From: an uncultured Chryseobacterium sp.
GTDB taxonomy: Bacteria > Bacteroidota > Bacteroidia > Flavobacteriales > Weeksellaceae
Length of the DNA stretch: 64,000 nt
Assembly (NCBI GenBank): GCA_913778085.1
Contig: CAJYXJ010000055.1
Coordinates: forward strand, 1 to 64,000
Direction of reading: 5' to 3'
The position numbers and the translations under genes were made by a program. Shown piece by piece: positions 26,917 to 35,948 of the stretch (position 1 is the stretch's first letter; every line of letters starts with the position of its first letter). The notes beneath the pieces are model-generated. The model saw nothing but the letters and a program-made list of their open reading frames with translations, had not been told where the DNA came from and made no database searches.

Positions 26917-27912
26917 ATGATGGAAATTTCTGAGGATTCTTTATTTCAGTCGGTAAAAGAACTTATTATACAGTCGCGCGAAAAGATGTTCCGTGTGGCC
27001 AATTCTACCCTGCTGCTTACTTATTGGCAGATCGGGAAACTGATTGTTGAGGATGAACAGAAAGGAAAAGAACGTGCGGAATACGGAAAATATACCCTGA
27101 AAAATCTTTCTAAAAGGTTAACGCTGGAATTTGGAAAAGGGTTTGATGAAAGTAATTTAAGAAATATGAGATCTTTATATCAGGCATTTCCAATATGTGA
27201 CGCATTGCGTCACGAATTAAGCTGGACCCATTACAGGCTGTTGATAAGACTTGACAATGAGGATAAAATCAACTACTATATCAATGAATCCATTCAAAAT
27301 AACTGGAACTCAAGAGACTTAAAACGCCAGATCAACGCCCTGGCTTATGAACGAGTGCTGGAACATACGAAAAACACGACAGAAACGATTCATAACGTAC
27401 TTAAAGACCCCTATATTTTTGAATTCCTCGGATTAAAGCCGGATGAAAAGATTTCTGAAAAAGATCTTGAAACTGCCATTATCGATCACCTCGAGAAATT
27501 TTTACTGGAATTCGGGAAAGGTTTTGCTTTCGTAGCCAGGCAGCAGCATATTGCCACCGATACTTCCGATTTCTATATTGATCTTGTATTTTACAATTAT
27601 ATTTTAAAATGCTTCGTTATCATCGACCTGAAAACCGGTGAGCTTTCCCATCAGGATATCGGGCAGATCGATATGTATGTACGAATGTACGACGATCTTA
27701 AGCGCGGTGAAGGCGATAATCCTACAATAGGAATTTTATTATGTTCTGAAAAGGACGAAACCATTGTTAAATACTCCGTCCTCAATGACAAAAATAACCT
27801 TTTTGCCAGCAAATACCTTCTCTATCTTCCAAAAGAAGAAGAATTAAAACAGCTCATCGACCAGGACCGCATCCGTTTTGAACTGGATCAGGATGACCAA
27901 CCTAACCTTTAA
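26917..27912 (+). CDS. DUF1016 (YhcG-family) PD-(D/E)XK nuclease
   Basis: This 331-aa protein has the DUF1016 N-terminal domain (about residues 1-160: NSTLLLTYWQIGKLIVEDEQ, LSKRLTLEFGKGFDESNLRN, LSWTHYRLLIRL). The C-terminal nuclease domain (about 185-320) shows FYIDLVFYN, FVIIDLKTG and GQIDMYVRMYDDL, the Asp/Asp-x-Lys arrangement of a PD-(D/E)XK fold. Members occur singly or with type I restriction systems and transposons. Here no methylase or restriction partner lies nearby. A longer in-frame start lies inside the upstream transporter, but the ATG after the terminator is the natural choice. It is 22 bp from the third transporter. Confidence 0.88.
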   Translation: MMEISEDSLFQSVKELIIQSREKMFRVANSTLLLTYWQIGKLIVEDEQKGKERAEYGKYTLKNLSKRLTLEFGKGFDESNLRNMRSLYQAFPICDALRHELSWTHYRLLIRLDNEDKINYYINESIQNNWNSRDLKRQINALAYERVLEHTKNTTETIHNVLKDPYIFEFLGLKPDEKISEKDLETAIIDHLEKFLLEFGKGFAFVARQQHIATDTSDFYIDLVFYNYILKCFVIIDLKTGELSHQDIGQIDMYVRMYDDLKRGEGDNPTIGILLCSEKDETIVKYSVLNDKNNLFASKYLLYLPKEEELKQLIDQDRIRFELDQDDQPNL

Positions 27913-27934
27913 TTAAAAATTCCATCATACAACT

Positions 27935-29446
27935 ATGAATTTAACTTTAGACGAAATACAGGATTTTAAAGGAAAATATCCAAGACAGATCTGGAGCCTT
28001 TTCTTTTCTGAAATGTGGGAACGTTTCTGTTTCTACGGAATGCGGGGAATGCTTGTTTTCTTTATGATCTCCCAGCTTAATTTTCACGAAAGCGAAGCCA
28101 ATCTACAATACGGAGCTACTCAGGCCTTCGTGTATGCCTTTACCTTTATTGGCGGCTTATTTGCCGATAAAATTCTCGGATTCAGGAAATCCTTGTTCTG
28201 GGGCGGACTTCTGATGATCGTCGGAAGCTTGATTCTGGCAGCGGATCCCCACCAGTTTTTCTTCCTGGGTATTGCGTTTACCGTTGTCGGAACCGGCTTT
28301 TTCAAACCGAATATTTCTTCAATGGTCGGCCAACTCTACAAACCCAACGATTCAAGAGCCGATGCAGGGTTTTCTCTTTTTTATGCCGGGATAAATCTTG
28401 GGGCACTCTTAGGAGGATACCTTTGTATTGCCATCGGCAAAGGGGAGATTTTAGAACATCTGATTCCTGAAGCTTTACGGTGGAATGTTGCTTTCGGCTT
28501 AGCGGCCATCGTTATGGTGATCAGTTTAATTAATTTCGTTTTTACTCAAAAAACGCTAGGGCCGATCGGACTTCAGCCGGGACATCCTGAAAATGAAACG
28601 AAGTCGGCGCCTGTCCCGAAATGGATAGAATACGGCGTTTACGTTTTATCATTGATCTTTGTACCGATCATTATGGTCATGGTCGCAAAAACAGAATATA
28701 CCGACTATTTCATGTGGACAGTAGGACCTTTAACGCTGATCTATCTATTCTATGAAATGTCTAAAGTAACCCCTTCCGAGCGTAAAAAACTCTGGGCAGC
28801 GTTGGTTTTCATTCTGTTCTCAATTTTATTCTGGGGAATTTATGAACAGAGCGGCGGTTCTCTAAGCATTTTCGCGGCTAAAAATTTAAATAAAGACTTG
28901 TTAGGCCTGGATCCGAACGGAGTAAACAATTCTGGAGGGGCATTTTTCATTATTTTCCTTGCACCGTTGATCGGTCTTTTATGGATCTGGATGAATAAAA
29001 GGAAAATTGAACCCAATACCATCATCAAATTCGGATTAGGATTTATATTCCTTGGGCTGGGATACTATATTTTATTCGCTACAAGATTTTTCGCAGATCT
29101 TCAGGGGATCACATCGCTGAACTTCTTTACAATCGCATTGCTCGTAATTACTTTGGGGGAACTGTGCCTCTCTCCTATCGGGTTATCCATTATGACAAAG
29201 CTTTCTACCAAAAACCTTCAGGGAATGATGATGGGCATGTGGTTTCTGGCTTCCGCCTATGGACAGTATGTGGCAGGGATTATCGGGGCAGGTCTTGCTA
29301 CGACAAAAGAAGGTTCCACCAACTATGACGCGCTGATTACTTATACCGATGGTTACAAACAACTGGGATTATATGCTGTGATTGCCGGTGTCATACTAAT
29401 TGTAATTTCCCCTTTTGTAAAAAAACTGATGCAGGATGTGAAATAG
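27935..29446 (+). CDS. Proton-dependent oligopeptide transporter (POT/PTR2), third copy
   Basis: This 503-aa protein is the most compact of the three copies and lacks the large insertions. PTR2 motifs are EMWERFCFYGMRGML, FYAGINLGALLGGYL, GTGFFKPNISSMVGQLY and LGELCLSPIGLSIMTKL. It follows the DUF1016 gene by 22 bp and could be on the same transcript. The thioredoxin gene follows closely. Confidence 0.92.
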   Translation: MNLTLDEIQDFKGKYPRQIWSLFFSEMWERFCFYGMRGMLVFFMISQLNFHESEANLQYGATQAFVYAFTFIGGLFADKILGFRKSLFWGGLLMIVGSLILAADPHQFFFLGIAFTVVGTGFFKPNISSMVGQLYKPNDSRADAGFSLFYAGINLGALLGGYLCIAIGKGEILEHLIPEALRWNVAFGLAAIVMVISLINFVFTQKTLGPIGLQPGHPENETKSAPVPKWIEYGVYVLSLIFVPIIMVMVAKTEYTDYFMWTVGPLTLIYLFYEMSKVTPSERKKLWAALVFILFSILFWGIYEQSGGSLSIFAAKNLNKDLLGLDPNGVNNSGGAFFIIFLAPLIGLLWIWMNKRKIEPNTIIKFGLGFIFLGLGYYILFATRFFADLQGITSLNFFTIALLVITLGELCLSPIGLSIMTKLSTKNLQGMMMGMWFLASAYGQYVAGIIGAGLATTKEGSTNYDALITYTDGYKQLGLYAVIAGVILIVISPFVKKLMQDVK

Positions 29447-29485
29447 ATCTTGGTAAATGCTTACTTTTACTTAAAATACCAAATC

Positions 29486-30019
29486 ATGAAGAAGGTGATA
29501 AGCATATTCTGCCTGTTTTTGATGACGCTCAGCTTTGCGCAGATAAAATGGATGACAATTGAAGAAGCCCTGAAGGCACAAAAAGAAAATCCTAAAAAGA
29601 TACTGATCGATTTTTACGCAGACTGGTGTGGCCCATGCAAAATCATGGATAAGAAAACTTACGGCCATCAGGTAATTGCCGATATTTTAAATGAAAACTA
29701 TTATCCTGTAAAATTCAATGCGGAAGAAAAAAGAACCATTGAAATCTTCGGCAGAAAGTTTTCCAATGAAAATAACGAACACAAAAAAGGAAGAAACTCA
29801 CTGCACGAATTTACTCAGTACATGAATGTAGGAGCCGTTCCAAGTACGGTTTTTATAGATGAAAAAGGAAGTCCGATCACCATTTTGCAGGGAGAATTAT
29901 CCGCCAAGGAATTAGAACCTTACCTGGAATTTATCTCAAAGGATCTTTTCAAGAAAATCCGTTCGAGAGAGCAATGGGAAGATTACCAGAAAAAATTTAA
30001 ATCGAAAATAAAAGATTAA
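29486..30019 (+). CDS. Exported thioredoxin-fold protein
   Basis: This 177-aa protein has a signal peptide (MKKVISIFCLFLMTLSFAQ) and a thioredoxin domain with the active-site WCGPC in FYADWCGPCKIMDKKTY and the cis-Pro region (GAVPSTVFID). The body carries an insertion rich in charged residues (KFSNENNEHKKGRNSLHEF). It should act as a periplasmic thiol-disulfide reductase. It begins 39 bp after the transporter, and an in-frame upstream start lacks a signal peptide pattern. Confidence 0.88.
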   Translation: MKKVISIFCLFLMTLSFAQIKWMTIEEALKAQKENPKKILIDFYADWCGPCKIMDKKTYGHQVIADILNENYYPVKFNAEEKRTIEIFGRKFSNENNEHKKGRNSLHEFTQYMNVGAVPSTVFIDEKGSPITILQGELSAKELEPYLEFISKDLFKKIRSREQWEDYQKKFKSKIKD

Positions 30020-30026
30020 TCCACAC

Positions 30027-30058
30027 AAAGACTTTCAGGCCCGAAAGTCTTTTTTAAT
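30027..30058 (+). terminator. Intrinsic terminator after the thioredoxin-like gene
   Basis: AAAGACTTTC and GAAAGTCTTT pair around AGGCCC, with a T tract. The stem is perfect. Confidence 0.85.
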
Positions 30059-30093
30059 TTCTAATTTTTCCCGAAATTCGTGGCTCCTTAAAA

Positions 30094-32178
30094 ATGACGT
30101 TAGAAACTTCCATAGAATACGTAAAAGGGATCGGTCCCGAAAAAGCCAAGCTCATTAAAAGTGTACTGGGGATTTCCACCGTCGAAGATCTTCTGAACTT
30201 TTTCCCCATCCGGTATCTGGATAAAAGCAAGGTGCATAAGATCGGCGAACTCACCGACCTGGCAACCGATGTGCAGCTGAAAGGAAGAATTACCAATATT
30301 CAGGAAATACAGACCGGAAAAATAAAAAGACTTTCCGCCAAATTCAATGATGACACCGGTTCTATGGATCTCGTGTGGTTTCAGTACTCAAAATGGCTGA
30401 AAGAGCAGCTTCCGGTGAATAAAGAAGTTTTTATCTTCGGGAAGATAAACGTTTTCAACCATCAGTTTTCCATGCCGCATCCGGAGATTGAAATAGAGGA
30501 AAAAAAAGATACCGAGAAAAGACTCAGGCCTATTTATCCAAGTTCGGAAAAATTAACCAAGCGAGGTTTAAATCAGAGATTTTTCCAGATCATTTTAAAA
30601 AATGTCTGCAAAGAAATCCCGAACCTAATCTATGAGAACTTTCCGGATTACCTGATGAACGCGTTTAAATTTTTATCAAGGCAGCACACTTATCTCAACA
30701 TTCATTTCCCGAAGGATATGGAGCATTTTGAAAAAGCCAACTACCGTTTGAAGTTTGAAGAATCTTTCTTTTTCCAACTGGGATTCGGTCTCAAGAAGCT
30801 GCATCATAAAACGCATACCGCCGGAAATCCGTTCCCGGTCATCGGGGATTATTTTAATGATTTTTATGAACATCATCTTCCGTTTGAACTTACCGGTGCT
30901 CAGAAAAGAGTTCTGAAAGAAATCCGGCTGGATATGAAACGTCCGATACAGATGAACCGGCTGCTGCAGGGTGATGTAGGTTCAGGAAAAACAATGGTGG
31001 CACTTCTTACCATGCTGATCGCCAAAGACAATGGGTTCCAGAGCTGCATTATGGCTCCGACTGAAATTCTGGCGCAGCAGCATTACAACGGCATTAAAGA
31101 ACTGCTGGAAAACACGGAAGTCAGTGTCCGGCTTTTAACGGGTTCCAGCAAAAAATCCGAGCGCAATGTTATTCATGAAGAGCTAGAAAACGGTGAGCTT
31201 TCCATTTTGGTGGGAACTCATGCCATTTTAGAAGATAAGGTTAAATTTAAAAATTTAGGGCTTGCAATTATCGATGAGCAACACCGTTTCGGTGTGGCAC
31301 AGCGGGCAAAATTATGGGCTAAAAATAAAATTCCGCCGCATATCCTGGTGATGACGGCCACTCCTATTCCAAGGACGCTGGCGATGAGCTTTTATTCCGA
31401 TCTTGACGTCTCGGTGATCGATGAACTTCCTGTGGGAAGAAAACCAATCATTACTGCACACAGGCGGGAAAAAGACCGGGCATATGTTTATAATTTTTGC
31501 CGCGAAGAGATCCAGAAAGGAAGGCAGATTTATTTTGTCTATCCTTTGATTGAGGAATCTGAGACCCTGGATTACAGGAACCTGATGGAAGGAATGGAAA
31601 ATATCATGGATAATTTTTCAAACTATAATGTGACGATGCTGCACGGGAAAATGAAACCCGATGAAAAGGATGCCGCAATGAACTATTTCGCTTCCGGAAA
31701 TGCCCAGATCATGGTAGCCACCACCGTAATTGAAGTCGGAGTAAATGTTCCAAATGCTTCGGTTATGGTAATTGAAAGTTCGGAAAGATTCGGACTGTCG
31801 CAGCTTCACCAGCTGCGGGGTCGTGTAGGCCGTGGCGCAGAGCAGAGCTACTGCATCCTGATGACTTCCGATAAATTATCCAAAGACAGCAGAACCCGCA
31901 TCAAAACAATGGTGGAAAGTACCGACGGCTTTAAAATTTCCGAGGTTGATATGCAGCTTCGCGGTCCCGGAGACATTCTGGGAACGCAGCAAAGCGGTAT
32001 TGTCGATTTTAAAAAACTGGATCTGGTGAACGATTCGGCCATTATCAGGACGACGAAGAACACCGTGGAAAAAATACTGGAGGCCGATCCTTTGCTTTCA
32101 AGACCCGATAACCAGATTATGAAGAATTATTACCTGAGGAACTATAAAGGTAAAAACAAGTGGAGCAAAATTTCATAA
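30094..32178 (+). CDS. recG: ATP-dependent DNA helicase RecG
   Basis: This 694-aa helicase remodels stalled replication forks and Holliday junctions. The wedge (OB-fold) domain is around residues 50-150. Walker A is GDVGSGKT at 293-300 and Walker B is DEQH at 394-397, followed by MTATPIPRTLAMS (motif III). Motifs V and VI appear as ATTVIEVGVNVPNA and QLRGRVGRG. Length and order are typical. It has its own promoter region and is followed by a strong hairpin. Confidence 0.97.
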   Translation: MTLETSIEYVKGIGPEKAKLIKSVLGISTVEDLLNFFPIRYLDKSKVHKIGELTDLATDVQLKGRITNIQEIQTGKIKRLSAKFNDDTGSMDLVWFQYSKWLKEQLPVNKEVFIFGKINVFNHQFSMPHPEIEIEEKKDTEKRLRPIYPSSEKLTKRGLNQRFFQIILKNVCKEIPNLIYENFPDYLMNAFKFLSRQHTYLNIHFPKDMEHFEKANYRLKFEESFFFQLGFGLKKLHHKTHTAGNPFPVIGDYFNDFYEHHLPFELTGAQKRVLKEIRLDMKRPIQMNRLLQGDVGSGKTMVALLTMLIAKDNGFQSCIMAPTEILAQQHYNGIKELLENTEVSVRLLTGSSKKSERNVIHEELENGELSILVGTHAILEDKVKFKNLGLAIIDEQHRFGVAQRAKLWAKNKIPPHILVMTATPIPRTLAMSFYSDLDVSVIDELPVGRKPIITAHRREKDRAYVYNFCREEIQKGRQIYFVYPLIEESETLDYRNLMEGMENIMDNFSNYNVTMLHGKMKPDEKDAAMNYFASGNAQIMVATTVIEVGVNVPNASVMVIESSERFGLSQLHQLRGRVGRGAEQSYCILMTSDKLSKDSRTRIKTMVESTDGFKISEVDMQLRGPGDILGTQQSGIVDFKKLDLVNDSAIIRTTKNTVEKILEADPLLSRPDNQIMKNYYLRNYKGKNKWSKIS

Positions 32179-32181
32179 AAA

Positions 32182-32216
32182 AACCGCACAAAGATCAGAT
32201 CTTTATGCGGTCCCCC
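32182..32216 (+). terminator. Intrinsic terminator of recG
   Basis: ACCGCA-x-AAAGATC and the matching AGATCTTT-x-TGCGGT form a long near-perfect stem just after the recG stop codon. A T-rich stretch follows later. Confidence 0.7.
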
Positions 32217-32429
32217 TTATAAAACTGTTATTTGAAGAAATTACTTTACTTCGATGATAATTAGTTTAACATTTCGTGATTTGGTGTGAAAATATTTATT
32301 TTGATGTGATTGGTTTAAGTTTTATCAAAAAAAACAAAATGAATTACGTTCCAATTTGTTATTATAAAAACTAACTGATATTTCGCCGAAAGATTGGTAA
32401 TGAAACAAATATTCTACCTTTCGGCTCCA

Positions 32430-32501
32430 TTAAGTTTTCATGATTGTACCGTTTTGTTTAAAGATCTTCTGCGCTTTCCAATTGGAATTTTTATAATTCA
32501 T
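32430..32501 (-). CDS. Possible 23-codon ORF downstream of a promoter
   Basis: The ORF MNYKNSNWKAQKIFKQNGTI plus three residues begins about 130 bp downstream of a canonical promoter on the same strand. A separate frame just upstream (32525-32608, no start codon) encodes PAGYGYNSDLGGSTVRKF. Neither resembles a known family. I report it only because a good promoter points into the region. Confidence 0.2.
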   Translation of the reverse strand: MNYKNSNWKAQKIFKQNGTIMKT

Positions 32502-32640
32502 TTTGTTTAAACTAACATTGTGATTTATATAAGCCGTTCCGCAAGCGAAACAAATTTTCTTACTGTCGATCCTCCGAGATCTGAATTATATCCATAACCT
32601 GCAGGATGTCAATTATCACTATTATGTGAATATTGTATCA

Positions 32641-32671
32641 CAAAGATAATACAATAATTTTAACTGCAAAA
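32641..32671 (-). promoter_or_regulatory. Orphan Bacteroidetes promoter in the 1.2 kb gap
   Basis: On the minus strand TTTTG (32667-32671) is separated by 18 bp from TATCTTTG (32641-32648), a close match to the consensus. No ordinary gene lies downstream on that strand before recG, which is on the plus strand. A small RNA or peptide transcript is possible. Confidence 0.55.
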
Positions 32672-32818
32672 TATTCAACCATTTTTTTTCACACTTTTAT
32701 GATAAATTTATTTTCCCTAGTTTTCTTCAATATGGAATCTTCAGTTGAAGATCGTAACCCAACTATAATACTTTATATACAACAATGATTATCAACATTT
32801 TATGATGTTCAATTTAGA

Positions 32819-32950
32819 TTATTCAAAAAGAGATTCCACTTTTTCCACAGTCGATATTTTCAGCTTGGGTGCAACAATGATTTTGTGAGGTTTGATAGGA
32901 TGTTTAGATTTAATCCAGATGCTTTCCTTTCTCTCTATTAATTTTTTCAT
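32819..32950 (-). CDS. Possible 43-aa small protein
   Basis: The ORF has an ATG start and encodes MKKLIERKESIWIKSKHPIK, followed by PHKIIVAPKLKISTVEKVES and LFE. It is basic in the first half, lacks a signal peptide and has no hydrophobic helix. It could be a precursor peptide or a regulator, but no maturation enzyme is nearby. Support comes from the regular codon-like composition and its placement in an otherwise empty interval. Confidence 0.35.
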   Translation of the reverse strand: MKKLIERKESIWIKSKHPIKPHKIIVAPKLKISTVEKVESLFE

Positions 32951-33422
32951 TTAAAATAAACGTTGTGTATTTCTACATTTTACGACTGTGGAGCCTGTGC
33001 TCAATAGCAATGAATTAAATAAATAAAACCATACTCGACAAATTGACCTTTTGAAATAAACATCTTAATTAAAGGTAATACGATCTAACCCTAAAACAGG
33101 CTTTAACACCAGATTTATTTTGCTCTTGTAGCCCAAAATGCTCTTTACCGTTTTTTAGCAATAAAAATTCTGAATTAAAGGAATCACTCTAAAGAAGTCC
33201 GAATCTCTCGACAGTATAACCTTAATTGGTTCCAACAAAAATTCCTGCATTGGATAACACAGGAATTTAAACACTAAGGATGAAAAAAATATACTGATAA
33301 AAAGCTGAAACAGCTTAGCACCAAGCATATGAATGTATTGTTATAGGTGATTTGGTTCTGTAGCAAATATACAAATTTTATAAATCACTTCATATAGAAA
33401 TATAAAATATTTTGTAAAATTT

Positions 33423-33935
33423 TTAATTTTCCTGGTTTTCAAGGCAGAACTCCATCAGATAATCGTCCATTACAAAGCCGTTTCCGATGTCAAAAACACC
33501 CTTGTCATAGATTCTGAATCCCTGCGATTCATAGAAATTTCTGGCCGGATTGTATTTGTTGACGTTCAGAATAATTCTCCTGTCACCGTATTCGGCCGTT
33601 TTCTCTTTTAAAAATCCCAAAACATACTTTCCCACTCCTTTCCCTTTACTTTCAGGAACCAGATAGATCCGGTGAAGTTTCGTCGTTTTTTCTTCATATC
33701 CGTTTTCATATCCGACAAAACCTCCGTATGAACTATCGCTCTCATCTTTAATTAAGTAGTAATGGTAGAGAGGCAGCTGCAATTGGGCTGCAATTTCTTC
33801 CATCGAATACATGGTAAAAAGCATATACTCCATCTGTTCAGCCGAAAGGATTTCGGCATAGGCATGTTCCCAGGATTTTCTCGCCAGGTCCTGGATCAAG
33901 GGAATATCTTTCTCCGTGGCTCTTGTCAATTTCAT
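33423..33935 (-). CDS. GNAT-family N-acetyltransferase
   Basis: This 170-aa protein has the GNAT fold order: an N-terminal MKLTRATEKDIPLIQDLARK, the acetyl-CoA loop YLVPESKGKGVGKYVL (Q/R-x-x-G-x-G/A variant), and NKYNPARNFYESQGFRIYDK in the last motif. The acceptor substrate is not evident. It is followed by the dapA gene on the same strand with a long gap and a terminator between. Confidence 0.85.
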   Translation of the reverse strand: MKLTRATEKDIPLIQDLARKSWEHAYAEILSAEQMEYMLFTMYSMEEIAAQLQLPLYHYYLIKDESDSSYGGFVGYENGYEEKTTKLHRIYLVPESKGKGVGKYVLGFLKEKTAEYGDRRIILNVNKYNPARNFYESQGFRIYDKGVFDIGNGFVMDDYLMEFCLENQEN

Positions 33936-34037
33936 TGAATCTATATTTATTTTAATACAAAAATCGCAAAAAATATTCTTTAAAACTTTATGTTCACAAG
34001 AAGTTACGATGTCGTTTACTCAGCAAAATACTTAATT

Positions 34038-34069
34038 AAAAAGGTGAAAAGTATCAAACCTTTCACCCT
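34038..34069 (-). terminator. Intrinsic terminator of dapA
   Basis: On the minus strand a GGTGAAA / TTTCACC stem is followed by TTTTT. It lies 75 bp downstream of the dapA stop codon. Confidence 0.7.
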
Positions 34070-34142
34070 AATTTATATCTTGTAATCTTAAAAGTTACCT
34101 GAAAATTCGCAATTTACTGCCAGGCAAATTGACTATTGTTTT

Positions 34143-35015
34143 TTAAATATTGGCCATTTCGGCTTTTATTTTAGCATAAAGGTTTTCTGATGCGGGAACC
34201 AACGGCAGTCTAAGGTAATTTTTAACAATTCCTTTTTCCGTTAAAACCGCTTTGATTCCGCACGGGTTTCCTTCTGCAAAAATTAATCTCGTAATTTCTA
34301 CCAGCTTATTGTGGATTTCGTACGCTTCGTTCACTTTTCCGTCAAAGGCCAGCTGGACCATCGTCGAAAATTCTTTAGGGTAAGCCTGCCCGATTACGGA
34401 GATTACACCATTACCGCCTGCTAATGTTACCGGAAGCGTATATTCATCATCACCCGATACCAGGTTAAAGCCTTCCGGTTTTTTTCTTAAAATATCGAAA
34501 TACTGAAGAATATTCGGAGCGGCTTCCTTGATCAGAAATAAATTCGGGAATTCTTTTGCCAGGCGCAAAGTAGTTTCCGCTTCAATATTCTGCCCGGTTC
34601 TCGACGGTACATTATAAATAATAATATTCTTACCCGTGGAAGCCAGTGCTTTATAATGCTGATAAAGTCCTTCCTGATTCGGTTTGTTATAATATGGAGA
34701 TACTGACAATACGGCTTCAAATGCAGATAAATCCGCTTCTTCGATCTGCTTCTTTACTTCCAGAGTATTATTTCCGCCGATTCCCAAAACCAGGGGAACC
34801 CGTTTGCTATTAACCTTAATGATATGCTCAATTACCTCTTTCTTCTCCTCTGCAGAAAGCGTTGCCGCCTCGGCTGTAGTCCCCAGCACTACTAAATAAT
34901 TGGTTCCGTTCTCGATATTGTAGTCCACCAATTTCGTAAGACTCTCGAAATCTACGGATAAATCTTCATTAAAGGGTGTTACCAGCGCAACACCTACTCC
35001 TTTTAAAATGCTCAT
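34143..35015 (-). CDS. dapA: 4-hydroxy-tetrahydrodipicolinate synthase
   Basis: This 290-aa enzyme condenses pyruvate with aspartate semialdehyde, the first committed step of lysine and meso-diaminopimelate synthesis. The Schiff base Lys163 (LIKEAA), Tyr134 (YNVPSRTG), Tyr108 (SPYYNKP) and the pyruvate-binding GTT at 45-47 are present. The GTTGES loop of many enzymes reads GTTAEA here. Length is typical. A -7 element TAAATTTG (35036-35043, minus strand) lies just upstream. Confidence 0.95.
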   Translation of the reverse strand: MSILKGVGVALVTPFNEDLSVDFESLTKLVDYNIENGTNYLVVLGTTAEAATLSAEEKKEVIEHIIKVNSKRVPLVLGIGGNNTLEVKKQIEEADLSAFEAVLSVSPYYNKPNQEGLYQHYKALASTGKNIIIYNVPSRTGQNIEAETTLRLAKEFPNLFLIKEAAPNILQYFDILRKKPEGFNLVSGDDEYTLPVTLAGGNGVISVIGQAYPKEFSTMVQLAFDGKVNEAYEIHNKLVEITRLIFAEGNPCGIKAVLTEKGIVKNYLRLPLVPASENLYAKIKAEMANI

Positions 35016-35035
35016 CTGTTAGAATATATTTTTGC

Positions 35036-35043
35036 CAAATTTA
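35036..35043 (-). promoter_or_regulatory. Candidate -7 element of dapA
   Basis: TAAATTTG on the minus strand ends 20 bp before the dapA ATG and fits TAnnTTTG. Confidence 0.45.
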
Positions 35044-35097
35044 ATAATTTACAGTAAGAATTTCTAATAATTACTAATGTTTTATTATACATATAAT

Positions 35098-35105
35098 TAT
35101 ATTTG
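35098..35105 (+). promoter_or_regulatory. Candidate -7 element of the nucleotidase-porZ-recO operon
   Basis: TATATTTG is a perfect match. The first gene of the operon starts 76 bp downstream. The -33 region is only T-rich. Confidence 0.5.
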
Positions 35106-35180
35106 CATATATTAAAAGACAGGATAAAAAACCAATCTGAAAAATATCAGCGGTAAACCTGTAAAGATAATTTGCGGTAT

Positions 35181-35948
35181 ATGAAAAATAAATTCTTGTT
35201 ATTAGGATTTGCCCTGGTTGCACTTTCCGGCTGTAAGACGGCTTCAACGGCCTCTTCCATGCATCTCGGAAAAGTGGAGATCCGGAAAAATATTTCTATT
35301 AATAACGAGCTGAAAAATGATGAGGAATTTGTAAAAACCATCGCACCCTATAAGCAGAAGCTGGATAAGGAGATGGGCCAGAAGATCTCGCACACTAATG
35401 TGGATCTTACCAAACAAGGCAACAACAGCAATCTCGGTAATCTTTTGGCAGACTACACCTTCGACGGAGCGAATGAATGGGCAATAAAAAACCTGCAGAG
35501 AAATATAGATGCTGCGCTCATCAACATCGGCGGAATCCGCACGACGATCGGCAAAGGTGATATTTTACTGAAAAGCGTATTTGAAGTAATGCCTTTTGAA
35601 AATGAGATTATTATTGTAAAAATGAAAGGAACGGATCTGCAAGGGTTGTTTAATTATTATGCAGAACGCCAAGTAAATAATCCTGTTTCCCATTTATATA
35701 TTGAAACCAACAACGGACAGCTTACCAAAACGATGATTAACGGAAAGGCCGTAAACCCTGATCAGGAGTATTACATTGCGACATCCGATTATCTGGCACT
35801 TGGCGGCGACAACATGAAATTTTTCTCCAAAGGGGAAATGATCCCGACGGGCCTTAAAATGAGGGATCTTTTTATCGATTACTTCAAAAAAAATCCTGAA
35901 GTGGCACCTCCTGCAGATGTACGTTTAAATTTTACCGGTAAGAAATAA
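35181..35948 (+). CDS. 5'-nucleotidase C-terminal domain lipoprotein
   Basis: This 255-aa protein has a lipoprotein signal (LVALSGC, Cys18) and a domain matching the substrate-binding C-terminal half of UshA-type 5'-nucleotidases: NNSNLGNLLAD, INIGGIRTTIGKGDI, FEVMPFENEIIIVKMKG and YIATSDYLALGGDNM. The catalytic metallophosphatase half is missing and is encoded by the next gene, whose start overlaps this stop codon by one base. The two would work as a split enzyme, hydrolysing nucleotides in the periplasm. An in-frame upstream TTG was rejected in favour of the ATG before the signal peptide. Confidence 0.9.
   Translation: MKNKFLLLGFALVALSGCKTASTASSMHLGKVEIRKNISINNELKNDEEFVKTIAPYKQKLDKEMGQKISHTNVDLTKQGNNSNLGNLLADYTFDGANEWAIKNLQRNIDAALINIGGIRTTIGKGDILLKSVFEVMPFENEIIIVKMKGTDLQGLFNYYAERQVNNPVSHLYIETNNGQLTKTMINGKAVNPDQEYYIATSDYLALGGDNMKFFSKGEMIPTGLKMRDLFIDYFKKNPEVAPPADVRLNFTGKK

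Larger units (their letters stand above)
32217..33422. other. Gene-poor AT-rich interval with small ORFs
   Basis: No open frame above 60 codons is seen in 1.2 kb, which is unusual for this window. The interval contains a promoter on the minus strand (32641-32671), a hairpin (GCCGAAAG/CTTTCGGC, 32385-32425) and several short ORFs listed separately. No transposase remnant or rRNA/tRNA is visible. It may contain a decayed gene or a small peptide locus. Confidence 0.6.
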
